Source: Trachythela sp. YZ-2020 (taxonomy: Eukaryota; Cnidaria; Anthozoa; Malacalcyonacea; Clavulariidae). Taken from it: DNA of 64,000 nt. Positions 42,805 to 53,861 of the stretch are shown here, one piece after another (within the stretch, counting starts at the first letter, position 1; each line of letters opens with the position of its first letter). The stretch spans positions 62,001-126,000 of the forward strand of contig JADLSH010000073.1 in NCBI GenBank assembly GCA_016169945.1, in the 5' to 3' direction. A program made the translations under genes and the position numbers. The notes below the pieces were generated by a model. That model did no database searches and was not told the DNA's origin. It saw only the letters and a program-made list of their open reading frames with translations.

Positions 42805-42873
42805 GTAATCTATTCAGCAATGCTCGCCTCATCTGTTCAGTTGAATTAAGGTATTGGGCTGAAAATATTGGTC
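42802..42873 (+). repeat. 72-bp direct repeat, left
   Basis: Begins ATAGTAATCTATTCAGCAAT and ends ATATTGGTC. Repeats at 43119-43190 with one mismatch and flanks a 245-bp insert. Confidence 0.85.
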
Positions 42874-43118
42874 TGAACCGATGTGGCGAGATTGCATGAA
42901 GCTGTCGGCGCACGAACCGTGCGAATTTCCGTGCGGGTGGGAGGGTGTTTTCTCTTTCGGCCCTTCTGTGTGTCGACCGACGGAATTCGCACTAAATGGT
43001 GCAATTCTCGCTAGGTGTGGTCCTTTAAATACCATGCATACACCATGTGATACATAATCTACATATATATGACCTAATTATACCTTAATCCATTTACATA
43101 TGATTACGAGCATTTCGA
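42874..43118 (-). mobile_element. Penelope-like family B 3' fragment, flanked by 72-bp repeats
   Basis: Homologous to the 3' UTR of the family B copy (about 46960-47216), ending at TTCGAATA just after where the ORF stop would be. The 72-bp direct repeats on both sides look like a very long target duplication. No ORF. Confidence 0.7.
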
Positions 43119-43190
43119 ATAGTAATCTATTCAGCAATGCTCGCCGCATCTGTTCAGTTGAATTAAGGTATTGGGCTGAAAATATTGGTC
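43119..43190 (+). repeat. 72-bp direct repeat, right
   Basis: Copy of 42802-42873 with one mismatch (GCCGCATC for GCCTCATC). Confidence 0.85.
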
Positions 43191-43244
43191 AACCACCTTG
43201 TTCTCAGTTGCTCACCCCTCCCTACCCACCAATTCTATCCTTCC

Positions 43245-43345
43245 CTTTCTTCCAATCCTACTCCTTATTCTCATACCTCATCCCATACCTCTTCCCATAC
43301 CTCATCCCATACCTCATCCCAAACCTCACCCCAAACCTTAAATCC
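43245..43345. repeat. CATACCTCATCC low-complexity repeat
   Basis: Tandem CATACCTCATCC / AACCTCACCCC units; gives a spurious YLIPYLIP open frame. Confidence 0.75.
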
Positions 43346-45244
43346 TGTCATTTAAGAAACAGGCATCATATATGGCATAAGCGAGGCTTGTTCGGTTCGG
43401 TAGTGAGAAATCGCACTTTACTAATCAAAAGCGTTTGCCCCAGTATGCAAGCGATCGAATAAAGTACCTCAAGCAAAATAAACAAATGACTGAGACGATC
43501 GGTTATTCCAAACAATTTTGGCGTGGTCGAAGGCATTTTTAATATTGGCCATTAAATACCTCCGTACAATGTAGGAAAGTGTGGAAAGATGGATACTTTT
43601 CTGTTATCCACTGTAGCACCTATTCCTCTTGTGTTGTTAGGTGTTCACCCACGATCTCTACCCACTGTTCATGATGATTATACATTTCGCTTGCGCGAAA
43701 AGAAGCAGAATCTCGAAATAACAAAGTAGCTAGATTACTCAACTCATCCCTTTGAAGCATTTCATTCAGCTGTTCCCGACTCGGGCTCGGACGGCCATTC
43801 CTCCACCAACGGCAGCAGAACTCCCCAGGCCACTGACTCAGCGAGTCCCGCGTTCGGATTGTTTAGCTGCTTCCACTACGTTGGCATGAAAATCAGAATC
43901 ATACTCCCATGTCCACGTTGGACAATTGTCCCGGGCCTACGTGTGGGGAGAACAGCCAAACAACCGTCAGTAGAGGGGCGATCGTTCTGACCCAATAAAT
44001 TAACCGGGGAAAGTTTTGAGAAGGTACTTTCTTTTTCAGGACTGTCACTCTCCACGACGTGATTTTACCGCACCGTAATTATAATGAATATGGAAATCGA
44101 GAGGAAACTATACCTGCTCTGCGGCTAAACTTCATCCCATATAAATGGACGCTCATGCACTGCTGTAGTGTAAGTGACATTTTACGAATACGACGATATC
44201 AATCGCTAATCGTGGCGACCGGACAACAACACGAAGACGAAGAACTGAAAATGATTACCTAGTGCCTGGTACAAAGAAATACGGCTAAATTGAGCAAACT
44301 TTAGTTCCCCAGTGACCAGCACTGCACATACTCATGTACATTTAGATATAAAGGAAAACAAGTGATAATCTAAGCACTTTCGCACAATGTATATACAGTA
44401 GCTATAATTGTTCTCGTGTTTCCTTTAGCAAATACACTATAACAAGGAGGGGTGAATTTCCCATGCAAACGCTGGCCTGATTTAGCATGATGTTATCTAT
44501 AATAAATAATAAATTAGTCCGCCGACAATGGAATCCATCCAATAAAATGGGCTCTTAAATATCGACATCACATGATGACCCTAAAATGCTTCGCTGCTAT
44601 ACATGGCCCTCCGGCATGCCTCACCACCATAATTTGATAGTCTACTGTATATGTTGGTTGGCAACTCCGTATGACTGAACCGTAACCAAACAACTCTTAA
44701 TGAAGTTTTACTGTTTTATTATCACATGTCAGTTTATAGACCATCAATATCACACCAGGAAATATAAAACCGTGGTAATGTGATGTTGTATACTGTCAAT
44801 ACCTCAATTCACAGAAGCCCAAGGAATACTTAACGACCCGGAATGTTGTGTTCATTATTCATAGACAATTATCTTACAACAATACACGTTTTAGAATCAA
44901 TTATCAGCTACTAGGTCATTAAGCCCGGTCATATACAACTTCAAATCTTATGGAATTGAGTTCAGTGTAACAGGTGAAAGCATCGTACTAATACCTTATT
45001 GTCAGAGAGCTCTGTTAATCTCTTGCGACACAATCATTATCCATTGTGGTAGCAGTCCAAGACATCCACTCCAATATATGTGGCGGGGCACTAGCTACAA
45101 GAGTTATATATGTCGCCTGCTCAGGTAGCTGTAGGAGTAAGGTCTTGCATTTCACGCCATCCTGTATTGATTTGCAGGGCACTGTCATTTCAGACATCTA
45201 TACAGTCAACATGTAAATCGAACTGAACAGCTCAGGTCTTCATA
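43346..45244. other. No gene recognised
   Basis: Short open frames only (such as 44059-44262); none shows a known motif or convincing splice partner. Confidence 0.45.
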
Positions 45245-46135
45245 ACTTTTCCTGATGGGGCACTGACTACAACAACTTTATCACTAATTATTTGCAGCAC
45301 TTCAAATCTCCCGTACCATCATATCTATTCACGGGGCACTGACTACAACAACTTTTATCACGAATCACTGGTAGCAGTTCAAGCCTCACGTATCATCATA
45401 TCTAAGCACAGGGCACTGACTACAACAACTTTTGTCACGGATCATTTGTAGCAGTTCAAGCCTCCCGTATCATCATAACTATGCACGGGGCACTGACCAC
45501 AAAATGTTATCGCCAATCAATTGTAGCAGTTCAAGCCTCCCGTATCATCATAACTATTTACGGGGCACTGACTACAACAACTTTTTTAACCAATCACTTG
45601 TAGCAGTTCAGGCCTCCCGTATCATCATATTTATTCACGGGGCACTGACTACAACAACTTTTATCACCAATCATGCACTTGTAGCGGTTCAAGCCTCCCG
45701 TATCATCATATTTATTCACGGGGCACTGACTACAAAATTTTGTCGCCAATCAATTGTAGCAGTTCAGGCCTCCCGTATCATCATATTTATTCACGGGGCA
45801 CTGACTACAAAATTTTGTCGCCAATCAATTGTAGCAGTTCAAGCCTCCCGTATCATCATAACTATTTACGGGGCACTGACTACAACAACTTTTATCACCA
45901 ATCATGCACTTGTAGCGGTTCAAGCCTCCCGTATTATCATATCTATTCACGGGGCACTGACTACAGCAACTTTTATCACTAATCACTTGTATAGCAGTTC
46001 AAGCCTCCCGTATCCTCATATCTAAGCACGGGGCACCGTCACTGACTACAACAACTTTTGTCACTGATCATTTGTAGCAGATCAAGCCTCCCGTATCATC
46101 ATAACTATTCACGGGGCACTGACTACAACAAAAAA
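45245..46135. repeat. ~76-bp satellite, 12 units
   Basis: Units carry GGGGCACTGACTACAACAAC, TTGTAGCAGTTCAAGCCTCC and CGTATCATCATA. GGGCACTGAC starts near 45258, 45335, 45410, 45487, 45563, 45639, 45720, 45792, 45871, 45949, 46033 and 46111. Spacing is 72-84 bp. The plus-strand open frame at 45432-46025 arises only because several adjacent units stay in frame. Confidence 0.9.
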
Positions 46136-46830
46136 GTTTTGCAAGTCAAATAGGCTAAAACAATTTTACATCATGCCTCATTTCAATACCAGACATGGAT
46201 GATTAACAAACATCTATAAACATTCAATTGTGCCAAACAACTCAAGCCATTCGTCGCATAATACAGGAAGCGCTGGTATCAATAATTTCTTTGCCTGTAT
46301 ATAATAAATGCGCGATCAATCATAGCAGTAGCATATCAGCCTGCATTCCTCCCCACGAGATCTTGAGACATCTATGCAAACATGTAATTAAGCTTTTAAA
46401 CGCGACATAAAATGACAAACTCCCGCCGTTTCGTCAAGTAAACTTGATTAGATTATACTCAAGTTAGAATTAGAGTAATCAAAGATTGATGTGAAACCAC
46501 GTGCCTTACATTCAATAGCTGTATACTTTACAAGCAATCACTGTCTTGTCAGTCACCATTAAGGCGACGAGGTTGAACAATGTGCGAATTACAAAGCGGC
46601 TAAATGGAACCTCAGGGTTTTAGATTGTACAGGGTTCTCCCCTTCGTGGCCCCGCTGATATTTTAACGCAAAGTCAAAGAACTACAATTATGAAAGTGAC
46701 ATATCTTTTAAAACCTTTCCTAACCACCTAATCAGACGTACATACGGAGAATAGCCACGTACTAAACTTATAATACGTTGTACAAAGCAAAATTAGATTA
46801 AACGAAGTAAACCCTTATAGTGTAAAACAT
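46136..46830. other. No gene recognised
   Basis: No feature seen; it may include the outer end of the Penelope-like copy to the right. Confidence 0.4.
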
Positions 46831-47640
46831 TCACGAAACAACAAAACCTAAAGCTATAAAACAGTATAAATATTTTATACCCCGTCGTGTGGCTGCATTG
46901 GCGACTCTGCTTCGCCGTTTTGGTGTAGTACGTTCTAACTGTTCGTCACTGGTGGTGGTCACGCTGCTGGTGTTCGTTGAATAAGATGTCGCTTCTCGTC
47001 TGCCATAACTCTGGAAATTCGTACGGTTCGGTTCTTTGTTTTCTCTTTCGGCCCTTCTGGTGTCGGCCGACGGAATTCGCACTAAACGGTGCAATTCTCG
47101 CTAGGTGTGGTCCTTTAAATACCATGCATACACCATGTGATACATAATCTACATATATATGACTTAATTATACCTTAATGCCATTTACATATGATTACGA
47201 GCATTTCGAATAGGAGTTAAATGTAAGAGAGGCGCTCATTAATGCCGATAGGATGAATGGTGCCAAGTTGGGAAATGAGACGCATTTCTTGGCTTTTACA
47301 CCTATCATTACTACCAGAAATGGGACACAGAGCTCGAATTTTTATATCTGAAACACTGTGTTTTCCAGTGTTGAAATGTCTGGCAACAGGTTGCTTAGCA
47401 TCATTGTTTACGACAGCACGACAATGCTCACCAAACTTTATCCTTAAATATCTACCAGTTTCACCAATGTAGAGCATCCAACATTTACTGCATGAAATAC
47501 AGTAGATGAGTTGAGATCGAGGAGGTGCACATGAAATGATGCTTAATGGTGTACTTATATTTTGGTGCCGAAATTGTAGTGGAAGAATCTATATACTTAC
47601 AGGTTTTACACAGCTTCACATCACAAGGAAACGTTCCATT
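46831..47640 (-). mobile_element. Penelope-like family B: GIY-YIG end and 3' UTR, minus strand
   Basis: Reading on the minus strand: GTFPCDVKLCKTCKYIDSST (47560-47635), then after frameshifts MLYIGETGRYLRIKFGEHCR (GIY-YIG nuclease core) and SQEMRLISQLGTIHPIGINE, stop near 47217. The protein is nearly the same as family A (48908-49546), but the 3' UTR (47216 leftward) is unrelated to that of A and contains TTTAAAGGACC and CAGAAGGGCCGAAAG. The N-terminal RT is missing. Confidence 0.75.
47217..47477 (-). pseudogene. GIY-YIG endonuclease domain (family B)
   Basis: In Penelope-like elements this nuclease nicks the target for reverse transcription. Residues about 3-12 are YIGETGRYLR. The Glu of SQEMRLI is at about residue 65. 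The preceding zinc-knuckle part is out of frame, so the protein is broken. Confidence 0.75.
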
Positions 47641-47900
47641 AGGTGAGGACGAGAAACGTGCCATTAGGTTACGACGACTTGATGGTGAGCATTACCAACA
47701 AGTAAATGGTGTAGCCATGGGAACCAAAATGGGTCCCATGGAAACGTGACATTAGGTGACTTGGGAGCCAAAATGGATCCCACAAGGAAACGTGCCATTA
47801 GGTGACGACGACAAAGGTGCCATTAGGTGACGACGATTTGATGGCGAGCATTACCTACAAGTAAGTGGTGTAGCCATGGGAACCAAAATTGGTTCCAACT
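47641..47900 (+). repeat. Scrambled junction of Penelope-like segments
   Basis: CATTAGGTGACGACGA-type fragments (from the ORF region encoding SSPNGTF, reversed) alternate with GGTGTAGCCATGGGAACCAAAA (RT motif GVAMGTK) twice in 250 bp. The element ends here were joined several times. Confidence 0.6.
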
Positions 47901-48140
47901 ATGCCCAACTATGCCAATTTATTGGTTGGTTTTGTGGAAAAGCAGATCTTCGAGAAATATATTGATCCCATACCTGATTACCTTGGTAGGTACATTGATG
48001 ACTGTCTCGGCACAGCATCCTGTTCCCGCGAAGAGTTGGAGAAGTTTATTAACTTTGTTAATAACTTTCACCCAGCACTTCAGTTTATGTGGGAGATCAG
48101 TGAGACCAGTGTATCGTTCTTAGATATTCTTGTATCAATC
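47850..48140 (+). pseudogene. Penelope-like RT catalytic part (family A)
   Basis: GVAMGTK then NYANLLVGFVEKQIFEKYID, YLGRYIDDCLGTASC (YIDD catalytic box), FVNNFHPALQFMWEISE, SVSFLDILVSI: the palm of a Penelope-like RT, in two frames. The coding is then cut by an inserted LINE end and resumes near 48690. Confidence 0.78.
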
Positions 48141-48670
48141 AATAATAATAATAATAATATTTATTCAGGAAGCTCCACTCACCGAAGTGTTTTTCAGGGA
48201 GGTCCTGTAATATATATATCTATATTATACGTATACATGGTGAACTATGCTATGCTTATATAAAAATTAGAATATTTACAAATGGATTATATATATATAA
48301 TTATATACTTAATAGTTGAGGAAAAAAGTTCAACTTAGTTAGTTAGATAAATTGTTTTAGTTTAGTTTTAAAGAGTTTAAGATTAGTAGATTGCTTTAGT
48401 TCAATAGGTAATGAGTTCCATTCCGAAACTGAGTGATAAATGAATTGGTCGTAATTTTGGCGTGTTTTATGGCTATGTATCTGAGAGTTCTTGATGAGGT
48501 TAAAATCAAAGTCGACTAGATGGTTGAGGCATTTAAAGACAGAGATACAACGGTGGTATTTTCGACGTAGGCAAAGGGGTTTCCACTCTAGAGTTTCAAG
48601 AGCTTCAGTAGCAGAGGAATGGCGAGGAAGATCAAGCGTTATGTTGTAGAACTTGAAGGTGGTTCATTAG
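48140..48670 (-). mobile_element. LINE 3' end inserted in the Penelope-like element
   Basis: AAT run at 48140-48160 is the tail. On the minus strand one reads TTFKFYNITLDLPRHSS, LEWKPLCLRRKYHRCISVFK and NYDQFIYHSVSEWNSLPIEL, the last part of a CR1/L2-like ORF2. Only about 500 bp were inserted (strong 5' truncation). Confidence 0.78.
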
Positions 48671-48689
48671 AGTGCAGTTGTGTTTTATA

Positions 48690-49546
48690 AGCCATTTTAC
48701 CTCTTCTCACCCCAACCACACTAAAAGGTCTATTCCCTTCTCTCAATTCCTTCACTTTCGCCGCATTTTCAGTGAAGATGAGGACTTCCATACCAAAAGT
48801 CAGGAAATGAGAAACTTTTTGTCCAACGCGGTTATCCAACCCCTCTCTTAGATATTGCCTTTTCGAAGGCCTCCAATATTCCCCGATTTGAAACCCTTAG
48901 AGACCCTGTGTCTAATGTTTCCAACAACAAAATGCCTCTAGTTCTCGGTTACCATCCATTCAATTTCAAAGTAAGGGATGTCATTAGGAAGAATTTTCAT
49001 ATCTTAGAAAACGACCCTGAAACATCTTCCATTTTCACCAATAATCCCTTAATCTGGTTTCGACATAGTAAAAATATCCGTGAAACTCTAGTCCATAGCT
49101 CTCTACCACAGCACTCGTCGTCACCTAATGGCACGTTTCCTTGTGGTGTGAAGCTGTGTAAAACCTGTAAGTATATAGATTCTTCCACTACAATTTCGGC
49201 ACCAAAATATAAGTACACCATTAAGCATCACTTCACGTGCACCTCCTCTCATCTCATCTACTGTATTTCATGCAGTAAATGTGGGATGGTCTATATTGGT
49301 GAAACTGGTAGATATTTAAGGATAAGGTTTGGTGAGTATCGTCGTGCTGTCGTAAACAATGATGCTAAACAACCTGTTGCCAAACATTTCAACACTGGAA
49401 ATCACAGTGTTTCAGATATGAAAATGAAAGCTCTGTGTCCCATTTCTGGTAGTAATGATAGCCGAAAAAGCCAAGAAATGCGTCTCATTTCCCAACTTGG
49501 CACCATTCATCCTCTCGGCATTAATGAGCGCCTCTCTTACATTTAA
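48690..49546 (+). pseudogene. Penelope-like connection and GIY-YIG domain (family A)
   Basis: SHPNHTKRSIPFSQFLHFRR, then RRIFSEDEDFHTKSQEMRNF (48690-48825), a frameshift in a T run near 48812, then LDIAFSKASNIPRFETLRDP into the main open frame 48908-49546 (212 aa). In that frame: Cys at about 79, 84, 87 and 119, 122, 125 (zinc-binding-like), MVYIGETGRYLRIRFGEYRR (GIY-YIG, from 127) and Glu190 in SQEMRLISQLGT. Stop at 49544. Same element as the RT at 47850-48140. Confidence 0.82.
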
Positions 49547-49760
49547 CTCCTATCTGTTTATGCCTGCCATCAGCAGATACTCTACATCTCACCTCCTCTG
49601 ATATTTCGTTCCTTATTTTCTGTCTTTCTTGCTTTGTTATCTTTGTGCTCCTTATATGCTAATATATTTTGTGATGTGATTTCCACATTTTGTTTATAGT
49701 TTCTTTTGATTAAAAATCTGATTGATTTATTTTTTATCACGTGATCGCTTTTGTATTCAC

Positions 49761-49768
49761 TATAAAAG
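49761..49768 (+). promoter_or_regulatory. TATA box upstream of hammerhead-like motif
   Basis: TATAAAAG, about 30 bp before the motif at 49793, the same arrangement as at 6251. Confidence 0.45.
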
Positions 49769-49792
49769 CACATGTTTTTTCCCGACCCATTC

Positions 49793-49835
49793 TACTAACC
49801 TCCAGACGAAGGGCCTTCGCTCGAAACGTCGAAGT
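49793..49835 (+). ncRNA. Degenerate hammerhead-like motif in Penelope-like element
   Basis: CAGACGA (49803-49809) for the core CUGANGA, a stem II with GGGC/GCTC and loop CTTC, then GAAAC and CGTC (49823-49830) with a very short stem III. The U after the first core C is A, which should impair cleavage. Hammerheads with minimal helix III are known in Penelope-like elements. Confidence 0.5.
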
Positions 49836-50569
49836 TCTCATTGTATTTTTCAGGTAGTTTTACACAACAGTCAACCGCCGTATTTGCTATACTCTACCCA
49901 CACTAGCATCGCACGTTCGAAATAATTTGGTTATTGTTTAGATTATTTACATTACTGTATACAAATTTTATTATTTGAAAATCTCTTCATTTTGTCGATG
50001 ACCTATTCTATGAAAAATTATATATTGTATTGTATAAGTAAAACTAATACTGCATTATTAATATGTGGGCGCCCTATTTGCTCGCGTCAAGAACCTATAT
50101 AAATCACATATGCTTGAATAACCAACTCGGGCAACAATGGCACTGATACCATTTCAGCACAAGAAAATTCACTTCGCAAGTAACTATGAACAGCAAATTA
50201 GAAAGATTTGCAAGTCAATAGTATCCAGTAAAATGATCTGCAGATTCTCGATATTCGACATATGTCCTATGTCCTAGGCCTTCGCGTGCGTTGGATGCCA
50301 GCAACCATGATCTGGCTCGCAGTTTACTTCATCCAATTTATCCAGAGTCATGGGCTCGCCAATGTTAAAATTGAAACCTTTCGACTTCGACGGCCTTTAA
50401 AGTGACACTAAATCCGCGTCTGCACGGAAAACAAGAAATGGCGTTCACATTTGGAAAGATCTTGAACTTTGGCAAGCAATTTCTCCTCACCCTTTAATAT
50501 TTGGAGCGAAATAATTTAGGAACACTCTAATAAACATAGGATCTTTTATTCAAGCCAAACGTGTATTGG

Positions 50570-52260
50570 GACTGGAGTTCCCCTTTAAGCTCGCTACTCT
50601 CCATGCAAGCTTGACTGCATTCGTAAAGGCTGACTCAGTGCAACGCATGCTCAATAAGAACTCGCGCGCTGAAAGTATTAATTATCTACGTCAGCAAAGG
50701 ACCGCTCACTTGTCGAAATTTTTGGAGAGGTTAACATTTCGCGAAGTTTGTTCGTTGCAAATTGTTTTCCAAAGCGCTGTTAATTAAATTGTTGTTCAAT
50801 ATTTTATATATTTATTGGAATTATCGAGCAAATATGTAAGTATATGTTAAGACTTTTTAATAATATTTGATATAATTATAAGAATAAGATAATTTTTTTA
50901 GGCTTTTCTTATATGTTACTTTGCGTTTTCTAAAAATGTTTGAAAATTTAAAAAACGTTGTCTTTCAAGGGAAGGAGAAGTGCTGCAACAACGAGGTCTA
51001 TGACTTGATCATGGATTGAACAAGGAAATAATAATATATAGCGCAAACTAATGAAAAAAGTTCGGGACTTAGAGCAATGAAAAGTAAACGCGCGCACAAA
51101 TTGCTAATAAATTACGTCATCAACGGACACTTGGTCGCGCATGAACGACGTATTAAATAGTTGCGATAATTAGCATTAATTTTGTAAAAATGGCACTCCT
51201 TTACTAATAAGCATTATTATTAATCGAATTGCTGTTTAATGTATTTTTCTATCATATGAATGACTTCAGGACAAAATAGGCACGCTAAGCGTACATGTAT
51301 CTGCGCTAAGATGCTGCTGTTGTTGTTGTTGTTGATCTTGTTGTAGTTGTTATAATTGTTGACTGTATTTTCACAGTTGTAATAGTAGTTGTTAATGTTG
51401 TTGTTGGAGTTGCTGTTAGTGGTGGTGGTGTCGAATAGGGAATGGCACGGGGATGCTAAGAGGAGGAATATGGAGATGGGACGTCCTTGCTTTTGATACT
51501 TAATTAGCCCGCAATACAAAAATTGGCTTATAAATGCGTAATTTGTTTAGAAATGGATTGACCAATGATCATTCCCTCTTGAAATGTGTCTTTATAAGCT
51601 GTTTATATGAGGCTGGTTGGCCGCGATGACCCGGTTGAGCTAGGCGCCCACTTTACAGTATATATCTTGTCACTTGTGAGGTGTTTTTTAGTTCCTTGCG
51701 CCTTTTTGTTTTAACAGTCTCTATTTCTTCTTAATTCATACAGGAATCTATATTCTGAGAGATCCCAGAGCTCTGATAAGGCGAGAACAAGAATTTATTT
51801 CCTCAGTATTTTCGCATCGCTAATTGAACGTTTCTGTTTTATCCCGCTTTAGGGAAAATGAAAATGGACAAAGATGTCAGTGACACTTTCAATAGACAAT
51901 TATCTTATATTTTGATACTGAAAGAATCCTCGAGATATTTTATAACATTCTAACATTGACATCACTTCACACCTGCGCTCATATTTTCGGCTTCACCTTC
52001 CTTTTCTAGCCCCGATTTTTATGATAACACCTGGCGCGGAAAGTTGCTCAAGATCCTTTGCATACGCCCTGGTCGGTTGAAACAATCTATCGAGTATCGA
52101 AATAACAACTATAACATATAGTACGGGTTTGTTTGATCAAAGAGTGTTGAGAATTGACGCCCAACAATGCTATAGTTTTCCAAGAAAACAATTTGATAAC
52201 CATTTTGCACATTGTCACCCTTTTGCATCCAACATTTTTCTATAACAACGCCGTCAACTA
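50570..52260 (+). repeat. Duplicated segment, copy 2
   Basis: Partner of 38690-40680 (see there). Contains a GTT-rich run at 51312-51420 that copy 1 lacks. Confidence 0.65.
51312..51420. repeat. GTT-rich imperfect microsatellite
   Basis: Runs of GTTGTTGTTGTT with ATA interruptions; gives a spurious Asn-rich frame on the minus strand. Confidence 0.8.
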
Positions 52261-53010
52261 TCACAACGATATGCAGCACAACAATGGCTTCGCATACACT
52301 CCAGAGAATGGTAAGATTTAAAACTTTTAAATTTTGCTCCACATTTTCAAATGTGGACTGCACGTTTCATTATGACAAAAAGACAAGGCAAACAGCCATA
52401 TTATCATCGGCGTTTCCCTCTATTACAGCTATCCAGAGGTAGAAATTCAATTTTTACCGTGGAGGGAAAAACCTTCAAATTTCCGAAACCTTGAAATCTA
52501 TTGTTTCAAATCTATGCAATCAACATGGCCGCCTTGCCAAACCTCTAAAGACTTTCGTCGAGCATCAACATCGTCAGATACAAATGCATAAGGTCGCTAC
52601 GTTTTTCAACACAGACATTTTACTCCATTTGTATCTCACGATACCGGTCTTCGAAGAAAGCTCAGACAAGAGATTTTAAAAAGGGATTTGTCAATTTCTT
52701 TATATATTTTGCACCATCTTAGTGGCCGGTATAATTCAAAGCTGAATCATTGTGAAATGTGATAGGGTAAAACGCTAATGAAGATAGGATAGGCCTCATT
52801 AGAAGTTTAATCTTCATGTTAGAGCAACATCGTATTGAACATGCTGCCTCCAACACTAACACCTCTGACCACAGTTAACGGAAATACTCTGACGCAGGAC
52901 CTATTACAACGTTGACATAATATTACATAACTCTCTAGCTTTCACCAAGAGTAAATTACAGTTTTTGTCAGTTCCATTTTGACAAGGAAATTCGTTGTGT
53001 TTTTTTATAG
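52261..53010. other. No firm gene; possible upstream exons of the 53-kb gene
   Basis: Open frames of 60-80 codons occur on both strands (52212-52442 and 52491-52679), none with a family motif. Confidence 0.35.
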
Positions 53011-53473
53011 CAGTCTCCGATCCATGATATCTGATTATTATGTTTCATCTCAAGAATCCATCCGTACGTCCTCAAATCAGGTGAGACAATATTTGTATGC
53101 ATTGGTTTACATTGATATATTGAAGTAATATTAATTGCTTTGGCGTTTCCTTTGACTTATAAAAATTATCTCCACAGGCAGAATCTTTGGTCTCCATTGG
53201 GCTTGTGACTTTGGACAACAGGTGAGAAATATTACTTTGCAATGGGATAATAAGATCGTGTATACGAGCTCAATGTATGGAAAAGTACTGGCCAGTGAGG
53301 TACAGCAGTAAACGTATTTGGTGAATATTTCTGCCCGTTAACTCAATAAGAATATCTTATATTTTTCATTAAAATACAGGAGTAGTCTATGTTCTTCCGC
53401 TGACCCAAGTCAAGCTTCACAGACGTCTGAACAGAAGATAAGAAATGACATTCAGAAAACCTGGACATTTTAA
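53011..53473 (+). CDS. 3' exons of an unrecognised gene (3 exons)
   Basis: Three short exons at 53011-53080, 53178-53221 and 53380-53473. Junctions: TTTATAG/C...CAG/GTGAGA; CCACAG/GCA...CAG/GTGAGA; ATACAG/G. Phases match (0 between the first two, 2 between the last two). They join to SLRSMISDYYVSSQESIRTS, SNQAESLVSIGLVTLDN and SSLCSSADPSQASQTSEQKI followed by RNDIQKTWTF and TAA. Ser-rich and hydrophilic, like the cytoplasmic end of a membrane protein, but no family was recognised. Chance splice chains of this length are possible. Confidence 0.45.
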
Positions 53474-53539
53474 ACGATGACCAGATATGACTGAAAAATG
53501 AAAATTATATAGAGCAGAAAACGAAATCAGCAAAGCGGG

Positions 53540-53690
53540 GCATGCATAGCTCCGGTCAAACCAGGATGAAAGTTGTTGCGAGTCAGTGAGAGTTGCGACT
53601 ATCGCTAGCGTTTGACCGCCAACTCTCAAAATATTCCCATGCATTCTCATCAACTCTCAACAACTTTGACCTGTTTAAAATTTTGATTTT
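53540..53690. mobile_element. Possible foldback element
   Basis: GAAAGTTGTTGCGAGTCAGT and, inverted, CTCTCAACAACTTTGACCTG near 53655 suggest imperfect inverted repeats. No clear target duplication. Confidence 0.35.
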
Positions 53691-53861
53691 GATCTTAATT
53701 AGCATAAAAATATAGTGCGATGCTGGACCATTCCCCTATTAGACTAACTTTTGATCTAGGAAATTGTATCAGTACAGCTGGAAAGAGCATCCTAAGTTTA
53801 GTAAAATTGCAAAGTTTGGTTGCGAAATGTCGTAAAATGTGGAAAATATAGCGCTGTGAAG

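Larger units (their letters stand above)
49547..50590 (+). mobile_element. Penelope-like family A 3' region
   Basis: About 1 kb after the nuclease stop that is repeated, inverted, at 41689-42804, so it belongs to the element. It holds a TATA box and a hammerhead-like motif, as in the terminal repeats of Penelope-like elements. Confidence 0.7.

Noticed and set aside
45245..46135. CRISPR-like regular array
   Set aside because: Whole units are repeated without variable spacers, and the window is clearly eukaryotic; it is a satellite.
46930..47080. Hammerhead in the family B 3' UTR (CAGAAGGGCCGAAAG near 47055, minus strand)
   Set aside because: GAAA is present, but the CUGANGA box is not; too degenerate to claim.
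52147..52312. Exon-like frame ending CCAGAGAATG/GTAAGA upstream of the 53-kb exons
   Set aside because: An equally long open frame exists on the opposite strand and no splice partner was found.
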